In this document: positions 7,909 through 16,315 of the stretch, in pieces
Numbering within the stretch: the stretch's first letter is position 1
Layout of the letters: every line of letters starts with the position of its first letter
DNA from: a virus
IMG/VR virus record: IMGVR_UViG_3300044904_000013
Location: 1 to 37,316 of that record
Reading direction: 5' to 3' (one strand)
DNA: 37,316 bases
Translations under genes and position numbers: made by a program
The notes under the pieces: generated by a model
Seen by the model: the letters and a program-made list of their open reading frames with translations, nothing else
Databases searched by the model: none
What the model was told of the DNA's origin: nothing

Positions 7909-8937
7909 ATGCCGTTGACTCCGATCGCAGGCGTCACCCGCCTGCGCGCGTTCCAGATGGGGATCGAGGGAACGTTCAAAACGCAAGTCCCCGCCACTCG
8001 GCGTATGCCGTGGTCCTTCGTCCCGGCGCTCGACCCACACTGGACGGCCTCGACTGCCGACACCGGCACGCTGGACCTCGCCATCGCGCCGTGGCGCCTC
8101 GCCTCCGACATCACCGGCGCCGTGTCCAACGCCGAGCTGTTCGGCGATGACGTGCCGACGATTATCTCGATGGGTGTCATGGGCGGCTTGGTCATCGGGA
8201 CCAGCGGCACGGCGAAGACGCTCACCGCGGTACCGGCTTCGACTTCGCAGGATGTCTTCGACACCTGGACGGCCGAGGCATACGACGACGCTACCGCCGA
8301 CTCGTGGGCGTTCACGGGCGGCATCCTCGAGAGTTTCACGCTGGACTACCCGCAGAACCTCGGGCCGATCCTGTTCGGCGGGACGTTCCGCTTCGCCAAG
8401 AACGCGCCGTACCCGGCCACGCCGACCGGCGCACTCAATGTCGACCTCGCTCCCGTGCCGATGTTCGCGGCCGACACTGAGGTCTATATCAACGACGCCT
8501 ACGGCGCCATCGAGACGACGAAGCTCAGCGACATCTTCTATGACTCGCAGATCAGCTACGTCAACAACATCGACGTCAAACGCTTCCAGAACGGATCGAA
8601 CTCTCGCTTCGAGGTCGCCAACTACGGCCGTGGCGAGCGCGTGATCCAGTGGACGGCGCAGGGCGCCAAGCAGACGGCATGGCTCAACGAGGCCGCAAAG
8701 TGGATCGACGCCAACCCGACCGAGCGCTTCTTCGGGATCAAAACGACCTCGCCGGTTCTGGCGTCGGTCGGCATCCCCTACTCGCTGGACTTCCGCTTCC
8801 CCGGCTACTGGCTGACGCGGGCGTGGACAACGGTGAACACGAACACGGCATTCCAGATGGTCTCCCATCAGGTCTACGATCCGACGCTCGGCTACGCCGT
8901 GTCGATCACTAGCGTCTCTAAGCGGGCGGCGCTATGA
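7909..8937 (+). CDS. Major tail (tube) protein
   Basis: 342 aa, the first gene after a short 22-nt gap, with AAAGGA eight to thirteen nt before the ATG. The order between tail terminator and tail chaperone genes is the classic place of the tube protein. The start TPIAGVTRLRAFQMGIEGTF, followed by a repeated beta pattern and DVKRFQNGSNSRFEV, fits a two-domain tube protein. It contains SPVLASVGIPY, a peptide found again in frame in the unrelated gene at 25606-25869. Confidence 0.75.
   Translation: MPLTPIAGVTRLRAFQMGIEGTFKTQVPATRRMPWSFVPALDPHWTASTADTGTLDLAIAPWRLASDITGAVSNAELFGDDVPTIISMGVMGGLVIGTSGTAKTLTAVPASTSQDVFDTWTAEAYDDATADSWAFTGGILESFTLDYPQNLGPILFGGTFRFAKNAPYPATPTGALNVDLAPVPMFAADTEVYINDAYGAIETTKLSDIFYDSQISYVNNIDVKRFQNGSNSRFEVANYGRGERVIQWTAQGAKQTAWLNEAAKWIDANPTERFFGIKTTSPVLASVGIPYSLDFRFPGYWLTRAWTTVNTNTAFQMVSHQVYDPTLGYAVSITSVSKRAAL
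8749..8780 (+). repeat. 32-bp identity with 25681-25712, copy 1
   Basis: These 32 bases inside the tail tube gene are identical to 25681-25712. Both copies are read in the same frame and give the 11 residues SPVLASVGIPY. Flanking bases and flanking proteins are unrelated. The two genes lie about 17 kb apart. Confidence 0.9.
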
Positions 8938-9518
8938 GCGAGCCCATCGCGGTTCCCGTCCGTGAGGGGGCGTGTCCTTGTCCGGGCACGCCCCACACGG
9001 GGGAGATCGTCTACCTCCGGCAGAACGTGTCCGTTGCGCTTGGGACAGCGGCGACGAACGTCTCGCAGGCCGTCATGAATGAGTATCTTGAACTGCATCC
9101 CGACACCCGCGCCCGTCTCATGGATGCGGCAGATCAGAATGACAAGATCAGGGAGCTGGCGAAAGCCACGCTCCCCGACGCCACGGCGGGGCTCGCCGAG
9201 GTCTACCTCGAGTACGGGATCGTGGGTTGGACATTCACCGACGCGCAAGGCAAGCCGCGCCAGATCACGCCCGAGACGATCGCCGAACTCTTGCCCTGGG
9301 ACGAGGGTGGAATGGAGGTGGGAGAGCGAGCCGACACGCTGTACTCGGATCGGATCTTCGCCCCTTTAGCCCGAAGGTCTGCGAGGTTATCGCCGCCTGG
9401 GCCGACGGAACCACCGACGTCTCCGATCCCGCTCTCTGGGCACAAGCGCCCGAAGCGCTCCAAGCGATCCTCGCAGACCGAAACGGCTGGGAGGCCGTCC
9501 GCGGTCCGGGCGAGCTAA
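8934..9518 (+). CDS. Tail assembly chaperone, zero-frame product (gpG-like)
   Basis: 194 aa. It starts with an ATGA overlap after the tube gene and has a cysteine-containing N-terminus, then a helical core (MNEYLELHPDTRARLMDAAD, later ITPETIAELLPW). It lies between tube and tape measure genes, which is the chaperone position. A CCCTTTA slippery site at 9362-9368 lets ribosomes move to the -1 frame. Without slippage, translation continues for 50 low-complexity Pro/Ser/Arg codons to 9518. That is longer than usual for a gpG-type stop and suggests the zero-frame tail is not a conserved domain. Confidence 0.75.
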   Translation: MSEPIAVPVREGACPCPGTPHTGEIVYLRQNVSVALGTAATNVSQAVMNEYLELHPDTRARLMDAADQNDKIRELAKATLPDATAGLAEVYLEYGIVGWTFTDAQGKPRQITPETIAELLPWDEGGMEVGERADTLYSDRIFAPLARRSARLSPPGPTEPPTSPIPLSGHKRPKRSKRSSQTETAGRPSAVRAS

Positions 9519-9652
9519 CCTGGCATGAGGCGAACTTGAGCCTGCAAGTCGCAGCCGAGAAACAGGCGGGCTTCCGCATGCGTGAGCGTGCCCGCGTGCT
9601 CCGCGCGCAGGAAGACGCCGCCTACGGCGCGCTGAAAGGGGCGCTGGAATGA
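8934..9652 (+). CDS. Tail assembly chaperone, -1 frameshift fusion (gpGT-like)
   Basis: Slippage by -1 at 9362-9368 joins 145 zero-frame codons to 94 codons of the -1 frame, giving a 239-aa fusion that ends at 9652. The added part begins SPKVCEVIAAWADGTTDVSD, is helical, and ends RARVLRAQEDAAYGALKG. Its stop overlaps the tape measure ATG by ATGA. Two chaperone products in a fixed ratio, made by frameshifting just before the tape measure gene, are a hallmark of long-tailed phages. The -1 frame open region has no convincing start of its own. Confidence 0.75.
9362..9368 (+). promoter_or_regulatory. CCCTTTA -1 ribosomal frameshift site
   Basis: The zero-frame codons are GCC-CCT-TTA, so the heptamer C-CCT-TTA fits X-XXY-YYZ exactly. 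After the shift the tRNAs re-pair with CCC and TTT, and the reading continues AGC-CCG-AAG in the -1 frame. I did not find an obvious strong stem just after it. Confidence 0.8.
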
Positions 9653-11982
9653 TCGGTGAGACGGCGCAACTCATCACCGAACTGCTCCTCAAGGATCAGC
9701 TCAGCGGAGGCGTGTCTTCCGCCGATAGCAAGCTCGGCGGTCTCAGCACCACGGCCGGCAGGGCAACCGGGTCGACTTCCCTCCTCTCGCGCGGGCTCTC
9801 CGGAGTCGAGGGCGCGGCCAAGAAGGTCGGCGGGGCGCTGGAGCACGCCGGGAGTCAGATCAGCGGCCTCATCTCGAACATGGGCCTATTCGCAGGCGGT
9901 GCCGGGCTGCTCGGTATCGCCGGCGCCATGGAGCAGTCCGTCTCGAAGGTCGAGGCCGTCGGCAACGCCGCGCTGGCGCTGAGCCAGAAGACTGGCCAGT
10001 CGGTCGAGTCGATGTCCGCGTTGCTCGCCGTCACCAATAAGCTCGGCATCTCCGAAGACAGCGTTTCGACGATCGGCGGCATGTATGAGAAGACGGTTGG
10101 CAAGCTCGCCGAGACGACGGCCGCAGCGACCAAGGTACAGGCCAGCGCGCACACGCTTGCCCTAGAGCAGCAGAAGACCGATCTACAGGCGGTCGGCGCT
10201 AAGACCACGCTGATCGATAAACTCATCACCGAAGCGAAGGCACAGGACAAACTCAACGCCTCGCAGTCTAGCACCCTCGCCCCGGCCAACAAGCTCGTCG
10301 CCCTACAGAACCTTTACGGGGTCACGCTGACCGACAACAAGGGTCAGGCGATCGGCTTCTCTGACGCGCTGCTCAACGTGGCCGACTCTTATACCAAGGC
10401 CACCAGCGCAGCCGACAAAGCAAAGGTGGCGGCGCTCGCCTCGCAGGTCTTCGGCCGCGGCTACCAGACGCTGACGCCGTACCTCTCGCTCGGCCGGCAG
10501 GGCATCCTCGACGCACAGGCCGAAGCGGCGCAGATGGGCGAAGTCCTCACCGCGCAGAACGTGGCGCAGCTCGCCCAGCTCCGAGACACGCAGCGGGCGT
10601 GGAACGCCACGCTGTCCGGGCTGGAGATCCAAGCCGGGCTGACAATCATCCCGATGCTCACCGACATCGGCAACGCGGCGAACAAGTACCTCGCTGACCC
10701 GACGAACCGCGCCTCGCTCCTCGGTGCGCTGACGTCTGTCGAGAACATCGCCGCGTCAGTAGCAGGCGCGGTAGGTGGCATCTTCGGAACCATCGCCGGC
10801 TGGTGGGGCAAGTTGCCTGGCCCGCTCCAAGAACTCCTCATTGGCGGTATCGTCGCAAACAAAGCAGCGGGCTGGCTATTCGGTGGGTCGCCGCTCAAAG
10901 CCGTGGCGAGTGGGGCGGCGGGCATCATCGGGAGCTTGCTTGGCAAGGTGCCCGGCGTTGGCGCCGCGGCTGATGCGGCGCTCGGCGTCACGCACGTCTG
11001 GGTTGACAACATGGGTGTGGGTGGACTCGGTGGTGGACTCGCCGGTGCCGCAGAGAGCGCAGCCGCACCGGCTGCCGCTGGGGCCGTATGGACCGGGGCA
11101 GCGGGACTCGCGGCGGGAGCAGCGACAGTCGCCGCACCGCTGGCCATCGGCGCCGTTGCCGTCAACCAGTACATGAACACGTCCAACCAGGCTGACGCCA
11201 TCGCCTCACAGACGGGCGACTTCGTGAAGACGGCCACGCTTGCGCAACTCGAGGCGGCGCGGAAGGCGACGGGAGACGCAGCGCAACAGCTCATCGGCCA
11301 GTGGTGGAACCCGTTCGCCGCGGCGGCTCAAGGCGGCCTTCAGAAGACGCTTGACGAGATCAACACCGCTATCGAGGCGAGGCTGGTGCAGGCTGACAAG
11401 ATCGCGGAGAACGCGGTTCCGGCCCCGACGCAGGCGCAGGCCAACGCTTTCCGGCGTGGCGAGCGCGGCACGATCCAGGGCGGCACGAGTCTCAGCGGGC
11501 AGCTTGCCACGTTGTTATCCGGCGGTGGCGCGATCGGGGCAGGTGCAGCGGCGAAGGCCGACGCACTCGCCTCCGTCTTCAAAGAGAGCACGGGGCCCTC
11601 GCTGGTATCGATGAACGGCGCGCTGAAGGATCTCAAGGCGCTATACCAGCGCTACCTCTCGCAGGGGGACACGCGGCTTGCCGCGACGATCAACGGCGAC
11701 ATCTCCTCGCTCAAGGCGCGCGTCGATGCCGTGACGGCGGCGATCAAGTCGAAGCAGTTCACCGTTCAGCAGATCACGACGGCGCAGACGATCTACCGAC
11801 AGGGCGAGCGCGGCGACGTGGTGGTGCCCAAGATCACATCGTCTGGTGGATCGGGCGGCAACGTCGGCGGGGACGCCTATCCCGTCAAGGTCAACGTCAC
11901 CGTGAGCGCACGTCAGAACCAGACGGCGAACACCTTCCAGACGCGCTGGGGGCCGACGCCGGTCATGCAGGGCGCGCAGTAG
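9649..11982 (+). CDS. Tape measure protein
   Basis: 777 aa, the second longest gene of the window and directly after the chaperone pair. It starts with LLLKDQLSGGVSSADSKLGG, has Gly/Ala-rich hydrophobic segments (near residues 80-100, 365-390 and a long one near 430-510), and long helical parts between them, as expected for a protein that fills the tail tube and sets its length. At about 0.15 nm per residue it would specify a tail near 115 nm, so a siphovirus-type tail. No peptidoglycan-cutting domain is recognisable. Confidence 0.9.
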   Translation: MIGETAQLITELLLKDQLSGGVSSADSKLGGLSTTAGRATGSTSLLSRGLSGVEGAAKKVGGALEHAGSQISGLISNMGLFAGGAGLLGIAGAMEQSVSKVEAVGNAALALSQKTGQSVESMSALLAVTNKLGISEDSVSTIGGMYEKTVGKLAETTAAATKVQASAHTLALEQQKTDLQAVGAKTTLIDKLITEAKAQDKLNASQSSTLAPANKLVALQNLYGVTLTDNKGQAIGFSDALLNVADSYTKATSAADKAKVAALASQVFGRGYQTLTPYLSLGRQGILDAQAEAAQMGEVLTAQNVAQLAQLRDTQRAWNATLSGLEIQAGLTIIPMLTDIGNAANKYLADPTNRASLLGALTSVENIAASVAGAVGGIFGTIAGWWGKLPGPLQELLIGGIVANKAAGWLFGGSPLKAVASGAAGIIGSLLGKVPGVGAAADAALGVTHVWVDNMGVGGLGGGLAGAAESAAAPAAAGAVWTGAAGLAAGAATVAAPLAIGAVAVNQYMNTSNQADAIASQTGDFVKTATLAQLEAARKATGDAAQQLIGQWWNPFAAAAQGGLQKTLDEINTAIEARLVQADKIAENAVPAPTQAQANAFRRGERGTIQGGTSLSGQLATLLSGGGAIGAGAAAKADALASVFKESTGPSLVSMNGALKDLKALYQRYLSQGDTRLAATINGDISSLKARVDAVTAAIKSKQFTVQQITTAQTIYRQGERGDVVVPKITSSGGSGGNVGGDAYPVKVNVTVSARQNQTANTFQTRWGPTPVMQGAQ

Positions 11983-13791
11983 ATGGGCCTCACCGTCACC
12001 TACTTCAGCCCGGCGACGCCCGGCGTTGCGTCGTGGTCCGTCGATCTCACGGACTACGTTCGGCTCGGCACGATCGCGGGTGTGGTGGACGAGGCGGAGC
12101 TCGGCGCAGTCGCCGTCGGCTCGCTGCTCTTCGACGATGTAGACGGCACGCTCGGCCATGCCGGCGACGCCATCACGGGGCTGAAGCAGCTCTTCCTCGA
12201 TGAGACGGCGGCGCCGAACGGCTCCAACCGGCTCTGGACGGGCTACATCGGGCAGCGTCACTATCAGCGCGGCACTGACTCGCTGCGCACCGGAGTCATG
12301 CGCAAGATCGACGTCGATCTCGTGGACATCAATTCCTTCCTGAGCTTCCGCGAGTTCTCACCCGTCGCGATCGACGCCACCTCGTCATTCGTGCGGCCAG
12401 CCGAGACGGACATACAGCGAATACAGGCATTGCTCGCCGTCGACTTCCTCAGCGACACGCTGTACGACGAGGGGCTCGTCGAGACGACTGGCGGCGTGGC
12501 GATGGACGCCGCCGACTACAGCCAACAGAAACCGCTCGACGTACTCAATGAATGTGCACAACAAAGCGGACGCAATTTCTTCGTGACCTACAACGAGGCT
12601 ACGGGCCACTACCAGCTTTTCTATCACTTCAACGACGACGCGATATTCGACTCGCCGCTGCGGATCAGCAACGTGCTCGCCGACGTGGACGGCGTGACGA
12701 CATTTGCGCCAGAGCCCGACGCCGAACTGGTGCGTAACCCGGACCGCGTCGTGTCTCGGGTATTCTTGCCGTTCAACGGTTCCAACTCACCCGCCGTTCG
12801 GACACGGCCACAGAACGCCTGCAACTACGCTTGGCGGGATGCCTCCGCGCCATCATCGAACGTGAAGACGCTGGCGATGGCGAATGTCCGCGCCGACCGC
12901 TACCTAGTCGAAAACAGCACAGAGGATGACCGGATCACCTGTACGCTCAGGGCGATCCCCGCAGCGCAGGTGACACAGATCAAGGCCGGGCAGCGTGTCT
13001 CCTGCAAGTTCAGCCACATGCCGAACGGTTCGAACGCGACATGGGGGCCGGACTTCCAGTGGTGCCGGGTGCTCAATCGCAGCGTCATGGCGAACGAGCT
13101 AACGAATGTCCTGTACAACATGCGGCTCGAGTTGACTCCGATCACGTCTTTTACATGCCCTGCGGATGCCCCTTGGGGCAGCCCAGTCGCGCCGGAGTTC
13201 TTCGGTGCCCGGTGGACGATCACGGCCCCCGGGGGAATCGGCGACTTCCCTCCGATCTGGCCCGACCCCGGTTCCGTGGAAATCTCTACGAGCTACGTCG
13301 CTGCGACTCCCCGTTCGAACGTCACGCAGACATACGTCGGAACGCAGCTCATAAGCGTGCCCGGTGACGGCTACATTTCCGGCCCGGTCGGCGTGTATGG
13401 AACGCCCTGCGATGGATCGGGCTTTGGGATGGGCGAAGGCGTGGCGGATGTAAGCCAAACGATGTCGGCCGAGTTGCGCGCCGATCTCGGATCGCCTGCG
13501 CGCATTTGCATGTTCATCGTCGGGCCAGTTTCCCGTGATGACGGGGACGGCTTCCCTTGGACGTGGAATGTCAGTGCGAGCAACAATGGGACCACGTGGA
13601 CGGTGATTGCAGATGACGCAGCCATCTTCGCCGCGCAGGTTCCGGGGACGGAGAACCTGCGATCGCCCGCTCTCTCGCCGCCGGCGGCGTATCGCTACTG
13701 GCGGCTCTATGGCGAGAAGTACGTGCTGGATGTCCATTACTTCGGCAGTCGTCCCTTCGCCGGGATCGGCTTCTACGCTGAAACGCCATGA
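11983..13791 (+). CDS. Minor tail / tail-tip hub protein with C-terminal discoidin-like domain
   Basis: 602 aa starting directly after the TAG of the tape measure gene. The N-terminal two thirds fit a tail-tip hub or distal tail type protein: VDLTDYVRLGTIAGVVDEAE, then LLFDDVDGTLG, PLDVLNECAQQSGRNFFV and repeated strand patterns. The last about 150 residues contain WTWNVSASNNGTTWTVIAD and AAYRYWRLYG. This is the pattern of a discoidin (F5/8 type C) carbohydrate-binding fold, where WxVxxSNNGxxW and YRYWRL are typical. Inference: this part contacts a host surface sugar. Confidence 0.72.
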   Translation: MGLTVTYFSPATPGVASWSVDLTDYVRLGTIAGVVDEAELGAVAVGSLLFDDVDGTLGHAGDAITGLKQLFLDETAAPNGSNRLWTGYIGQRHYQRGTDSLRTGVMRKIDVDLVDINSFLSFREFSPVAIDATSSFVRPAETDIQRIQALLAVDFLSDTLYDEGLVETTGGVAMDAADYSQQKPLDVLNECAQQSGRNFFVTYNEATGHYQLFYHFNDDAIFDSPLRISNVLADVDGVTTFAPEPDAELVRNPDRVVSRVFLPFNGSNSPAVRTRPQNACNYAWRDASAPSSNVKTLAMANVRADRYLVENSTEDDRITCTLRAIPAAQVTQIKAGQRVSCKFSHMPNGSNATWGPDFQWCRVLNRSVMANELTNVLYNMRLELTPITSFTCPADAPWGSPVAPEFFGARWTITAPGGIGDFPPIWPDPGSVEISTSYVAATPRSNVTQTYVGTQLISVPGDGYISGPVGVYGTPCDGSGFGMGEGVADVSQTMSAELRADLGSPARICMFIVGPVSRDDGDGFPWTWNVSASNNGTTWTVIADDAAIFAAQVPGTENLRSPALSPPAAYRYWRLYGEKYVLDVHYFGSRPFAGIGFYAETP

Positions 13792-14525
13792 AAGTCGCGA
13801 AGTTCGACGCCAACTGGACGCAGAAGCTCACGGATACCACGCTGTCGCAAGGTGGCGGTGTTTCGGCAGACACCGGGAACAGCGGGAGCGGTGGCGGTGG
13901 GGGTGGCGCGCCGAGCGGGGCTGCTGGCGGCGACCTCGCGGGGAGCTACCCCGACCCAACCGTCGCCGGCATTCAGGGCACGCCAGTCGATGCGCTGCCC
14001 GCCGACGCCACGGAGTACCTCGACGGGACGGGGCACTGGACGACGCCCGCCGGATCGGGCACCGGCTACGTCACGAACATCGACGGTGGTAAGGAAGTCA
14101 TCAACACCGTTGCCGTTTCGGGGGCCACGCCGATCTGCGACCTCTCACTCGGCAACGTGCAGGATGTCACGCTCACCGCCGACGCCACGTTCACCTTCAG
14201 CGGCGCCACGGCGGGCGTCTTCTGTTCCTTTGAGCTGTTCCTACGGCAGGATGGCACGGGCGGCTGGGTGACGACGTGGCCCGGCTCCGTCGTCTGGCCG
14301 GGCGGCACTGCGCCAACACTCAGCACCACGCCGTCCACCGTGACGGTGCTCGCGTTCGGCAGCGAGGATGGCGGCACGACGTGGTACGGCTTCCCGTCGC
14401 ACAGCGGAGGCGGATCGTCAAGCGGCGCGGGCGAACTGCTGATCTCCGATACGCCGAGCACGCCGCTTGTCTTCGCTGACATCCTTCAGAACGAGGCGCA
14501 AACGGATCTCGTTTACGGCGGATGA
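13788..14525 (+). CDS. Tail fibre-like protein
   Basis: 245 aa, ATGA overlap with the previous gene. After a glycine-rich linker it carries GGDLAGSYPDPTVAGIQGTP, a segment I recognise from many phage fibre proteins as the start of a trimeric repeat. It then has ATEYLDGTGHWTTP and a compact beta domain with an aromatic end (TVLAFGSEDGGTTWYGF). A second glycine/serine linker precedes the end NEAQTDLVYGG. It is followed by a leftward HNH gene, so its downstream neighbour was probably the fibre gene now at 15068. Confidence 0.72.
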   Translation: MKVAKFDANWTQKLTDTTLSQGGGVSADTGNSGSGGGGGGAPSGAAGGDLAGSYPDPTVAGIQGTPVDALPADATEYLDGTGHWTTPAGSGTGYVTNIDGGKEVINTVAVSGATPICDLSLGNVQDVTLTADATFTFSGATAGVFCSFELFLRQDGTGGWVTTWPGSVVWPGGTAPTLSTTPSTVTVLAFGSEDGGTTWYGFPSHSGGGSSSGAGELLISDTPSTPLVFADILQNEAQTDLVYGG

Positions 14526-14535
14526 TGATGCGATG

Positions 14536-15030
14536 CTACCAACTCCAGCTGCGCACGACGTGGTAGATCTGCGCTCGCGTCACTCCGTACTCGGCAGCGA
14601 GGGCCGAGGTACTGCGTTGCGGTTCGCCACGCTTTGGGCGCCCGATCGGAGCGGGCACCCATCTGGCGCGTATATCAGCGACCTGCTCGATCGTCAACTT
14701 CGCATGGGCATTCCGTTCGCCCTTTGCTCCAGCGGATCGGCCCTTCGCCACGCGATCAGCGACGTTCGTAGCATTGTCTCCGAGGAAAAGATGATCGGGA
14801 CGGACGCACGGCGGGTTGTCGCAGGTGTGGAGAACCTGTCGCCCGATTGGGATCGGACCATATGTCAACTCCCAGGCGACGCGGTGGGCGTTGAGGTCCG
14901 TTCTCTTGGGACTCTGAACACGGATGCGCCCGTAGCCGTCTTGGCTGCGATTGGCCGTCCATATCCAGCAGCCCTCCGACTTGTCAACGTGGCGCCAAAA
15001 ACGGATGAAGAGCGGCTCATGCCTTGCCAT
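14536..15030 (-). CDS. HNH homing-type endonuclease
   Basis: 164 aa on the opposite strand, inside the tail fibre module. Residues 21-33 read CWIWTANRSQDGY, and 68-83 read HTCDNPPCVRPDHLFL. This is the HNH_3 fold with catalytic His 68 and zinc/HNH residues Cys 70, Cys 75 and His 80. A C-terminal helix-turn-helix (NAHAKLTIEQVADIRARW, later ALAAEYGVTRAQIYHVV) resembles the DNA-binding tails of homing endonucleases. The ATG at 15030 is chosen because an extended -10 box lies 6 nt upstream. The free-standing, opposite-strand position is typical of an inserted mobile endonuclease gene. Confidence 0.88.
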   Translation of the reverse strand: MARHEPLFIRFWRHVDKSEGCWIWTANRSQDGYGRIRVQSPKRTDLNAHRVAWELTYGPIPIGRQVLHTCDNPPCVRPDHLFLGDNATNVADRVAKGRSAGAKGERNAHAKLTIEQVADIRARWVPAPIGRPKRGEPQRSTSALAAEYGVTRAQIYHVVRSWSW

Positions 15031-15036
15031 GGGAAC

Positions 15037-15045
15037 AGCATAACA
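15037..15045 (-). promoter_or_regulatory. Extended -10 promoter for the HNH gene
   Basis: Read leftward, TGTTATGCT gives an extended -10 (TGn) plus TATGCT (four of six). It lies 6 nt before the ATG at 15030, so the mRNA would be leaderless. No convincing -35 is visible, which is usual for extended -10 promoters. Confidence 0.5.
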
Positions 15046-15067
15046 GATTACCGAAAGGTGGTGTGCT

Positions 15068-15907
15068 ATCACTAAGGCCAGCGACAATCTCTACCCCAGC
15101 GTCCTCCTCGTCGAGACGGCCGGCGCCTCCGTTGGCACCCCCAGCGGCGGCGATCAGCGTCTCTTTGTGGATACGGATCACCTTGCCAAGCTCAAGAACT
15201 CGAGCGCCGTCGTCACGGCCATCGGCGCTGGCAGCTCCCTCGAAGTCAAGGATGGCACGGGTACGCCGGACGTGACCGGCGTCGTCAAGATGACCTTCCC
15301 TAATGGCGCGGTCACCGACGATGGCAGCGGCGCCGTGACGATCGCCGGCGGCGGCGGCGGCGGCGGGGCGCTCGTCCTTCTCGAACAGCACACGGCGGCG
15401 ACGTCGGCCTCACTCGACTTCACAACCTGTATCAGTAGCACTTACGACGAGTACATGATCGAGATCCTCGCCATCGTACCGGCGACCAATGCTGCGGCGC
15501 TGTACCTCGAAATGGGGACCGGGGGCGGTCCGTCGTGGGATACGACCGCGGCCCACTATTCGTGGCAGTCGTGGCGTTTCATCCCAGATGGTAGCAACGG
15601 CTTTGCCGGCGATGCTTCGGCTGCCGAGATCATCATCGACGGCAATGGTGGCGTGGAGGGTATCTCCAGCGACGCCGCGTATGGCGGACTCAGCGCCAGT
15701 TATCGCCTCTTCAATCCCAACAGCGGAACGGTGTACCCGACCATCTTCGGAAACTCGGTGGTCTACAGTGCAAACCCTGCCATCGACGCCTGCGTCACGG
15801 GGGGAAGGTACATCCAGACGACGGTCATCACGGGTCTCCGTTTCATCATGTCCTCGGGCAACATCGCCACGGGCACGATCCGGATCTACGGGATCGCCAA
15901 GGTCTAG
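15068..15907 (+). CDS. Tail fibre-like protein with probable non-ATG start
   Basis: The reading frame contains ITKASDNLYPSVLLVETAG followed by SGGDQRLFVD before the first ATG at 15167. That opening is strongly conserved in phage fibre proteins, so the gene must begin upstream. The frame is open back to 15044. The only position with a good ribosome site (AAAGGTGG, 15054-15061) is ATC at 15068, giving 279 aa with a non-standard start. After a run of seven glycines there is a beta domain (LDFTTCISSTYDEYMIEILA onward) ending in IRIYGIAKV, a typical fibre/receptor-binding end. The HNH gene ends 37 nt upstream and may have changed the start region. Confidence 0.6.
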   Translation: MTKASDNLYPSVLLVETAGASVGTPSGGDQRLFVDTDHLAKLKNSSAVVTAIGAGSSLEVKDGTGTPDVTGVVKMTFPNGAVTDDGSGAVTIAGGGGGGGALVLLEQHTAATSASLDFTTCISSTYDEYMIEILAIVPATNAAALYLEMGTGGGPSWDTTAAHYSWQSWRFIPDGSNGFAGDASAAEIIIDGNGGVEGISSDAAYGGLSASYRLFNPNSGTVYPTIFGNSVVYSANPAIDACVTGGRYIQTTVITGLRFIMSSGNIATGTIRIYGIAKV

Positions 15908-15954
15908 CGGCGAAAGGTACCCCAGCGGGCGACGAACGGCCTACAGGATGGCGC

Positions 15955-15983
15955 TTGACAAGTTATAACCGGCGCGCTAGGCT
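15955..15983 (+). promoter_or_regulatory. Promoter of the XRE-type regulator, with palindrome
   Basis: TTGACA (15955-15960), 17 nt, then TAGGCT (15978-15983). The ATG follows 9 nt later, so transcription would begin about 3 nt before it and the message would be essentially leaderless. The spacer holds a perfect 8-bp palindrome, GTTATAAC (15962-15969), placed where a repressor could block RNA polymerase. Confidence 0.7.
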
Positions 15984-15992
15984 TTCACGGCG

Positions 15993-16205
15993 ATGGACAC
16001 GCATACCGCGCCACTCCGTACCGGAGGCCGCGCCTGGGGGCCTGAGCGGGTCAAACTCGGCCTGAGCCTCAACCGCCTCGCCAAGCTCTCCGGGGTCAAC
16101 AAGGCGATCCTCTCGCAAGCCGAGAATGGCCGCCTCATCCCCAGCGGTCCCGAGTGGACGGCCGTGATGGACGCCCTCGCCCGCGCCAAGGAGGGCACCG
16201 CATGA
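15993..16205 (+). CDS. XRE-family HTH regulator
   Basis: 70 aa. Residues about 24-56 form an XRE/Cro-type helix-turn-helix (LGLSLNRLAKLSGVNKAIL, then SQAENGRLIPS). There is no C-terminal oligomerisation or cleavage domain, so it is Cro- or small-repressor-like rather than a full CI. It opens the early rightward gene series and has its own near-leaderless promoter with a palindrome. Inference: it controls its own promoter and the early genes downstream. With no integrase in the genome it need not be a lysogeny repressor. Confidence 0.8.
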   Translation: MDTHTAPLRTGGRAWGPERVKLGLSLNRLAKLSGVNKAILSQAENGRLIPSGPEWTAVMDALARAKEGTA

Positions 16206-16315
16206 GCACCACCGACTATGCGTTGGCCGTCGCCATCGCCGTCATCTCCCTCTTCGTGCTCACCGCCGTCCTCTCGGCGTGGCTGCGCCTCGCCAACCCG
16301 CGGCATCTTCGATGA
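16202..16315 (+). CDS. 37-aa single-span membrane peptide
   Basis: The ATG overlaps the stop of the regulator gene (ATGA), and the stop overlaps the next ATG. After six polar residues it has one hydrophobic helix (ALAVAIAVISLFVLTAVLSA) and ends WLRLANPRHLR, with positive charges on the presumed inner side. The function is unknown. Several similar one-helix peptides occur in this phage. Confidence 0.55.
   Translation: MSTTDYALAVAIAVISLFVLTAVLSAWLRLANPRHLR

Noticed and set aside
14467-15075. Rightward 202-codon open frame between the fibre genes.
   Set aside because: It is the complement of the clear HNH endonuclease gene.
15993-16205. Evidence for a temperate lifestyle from the XRE-type regulator.
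   Set aside because: No integrase, excisionase, partition gene or attachment site is visible, and the regulator has no CI-type C-terminal domain.
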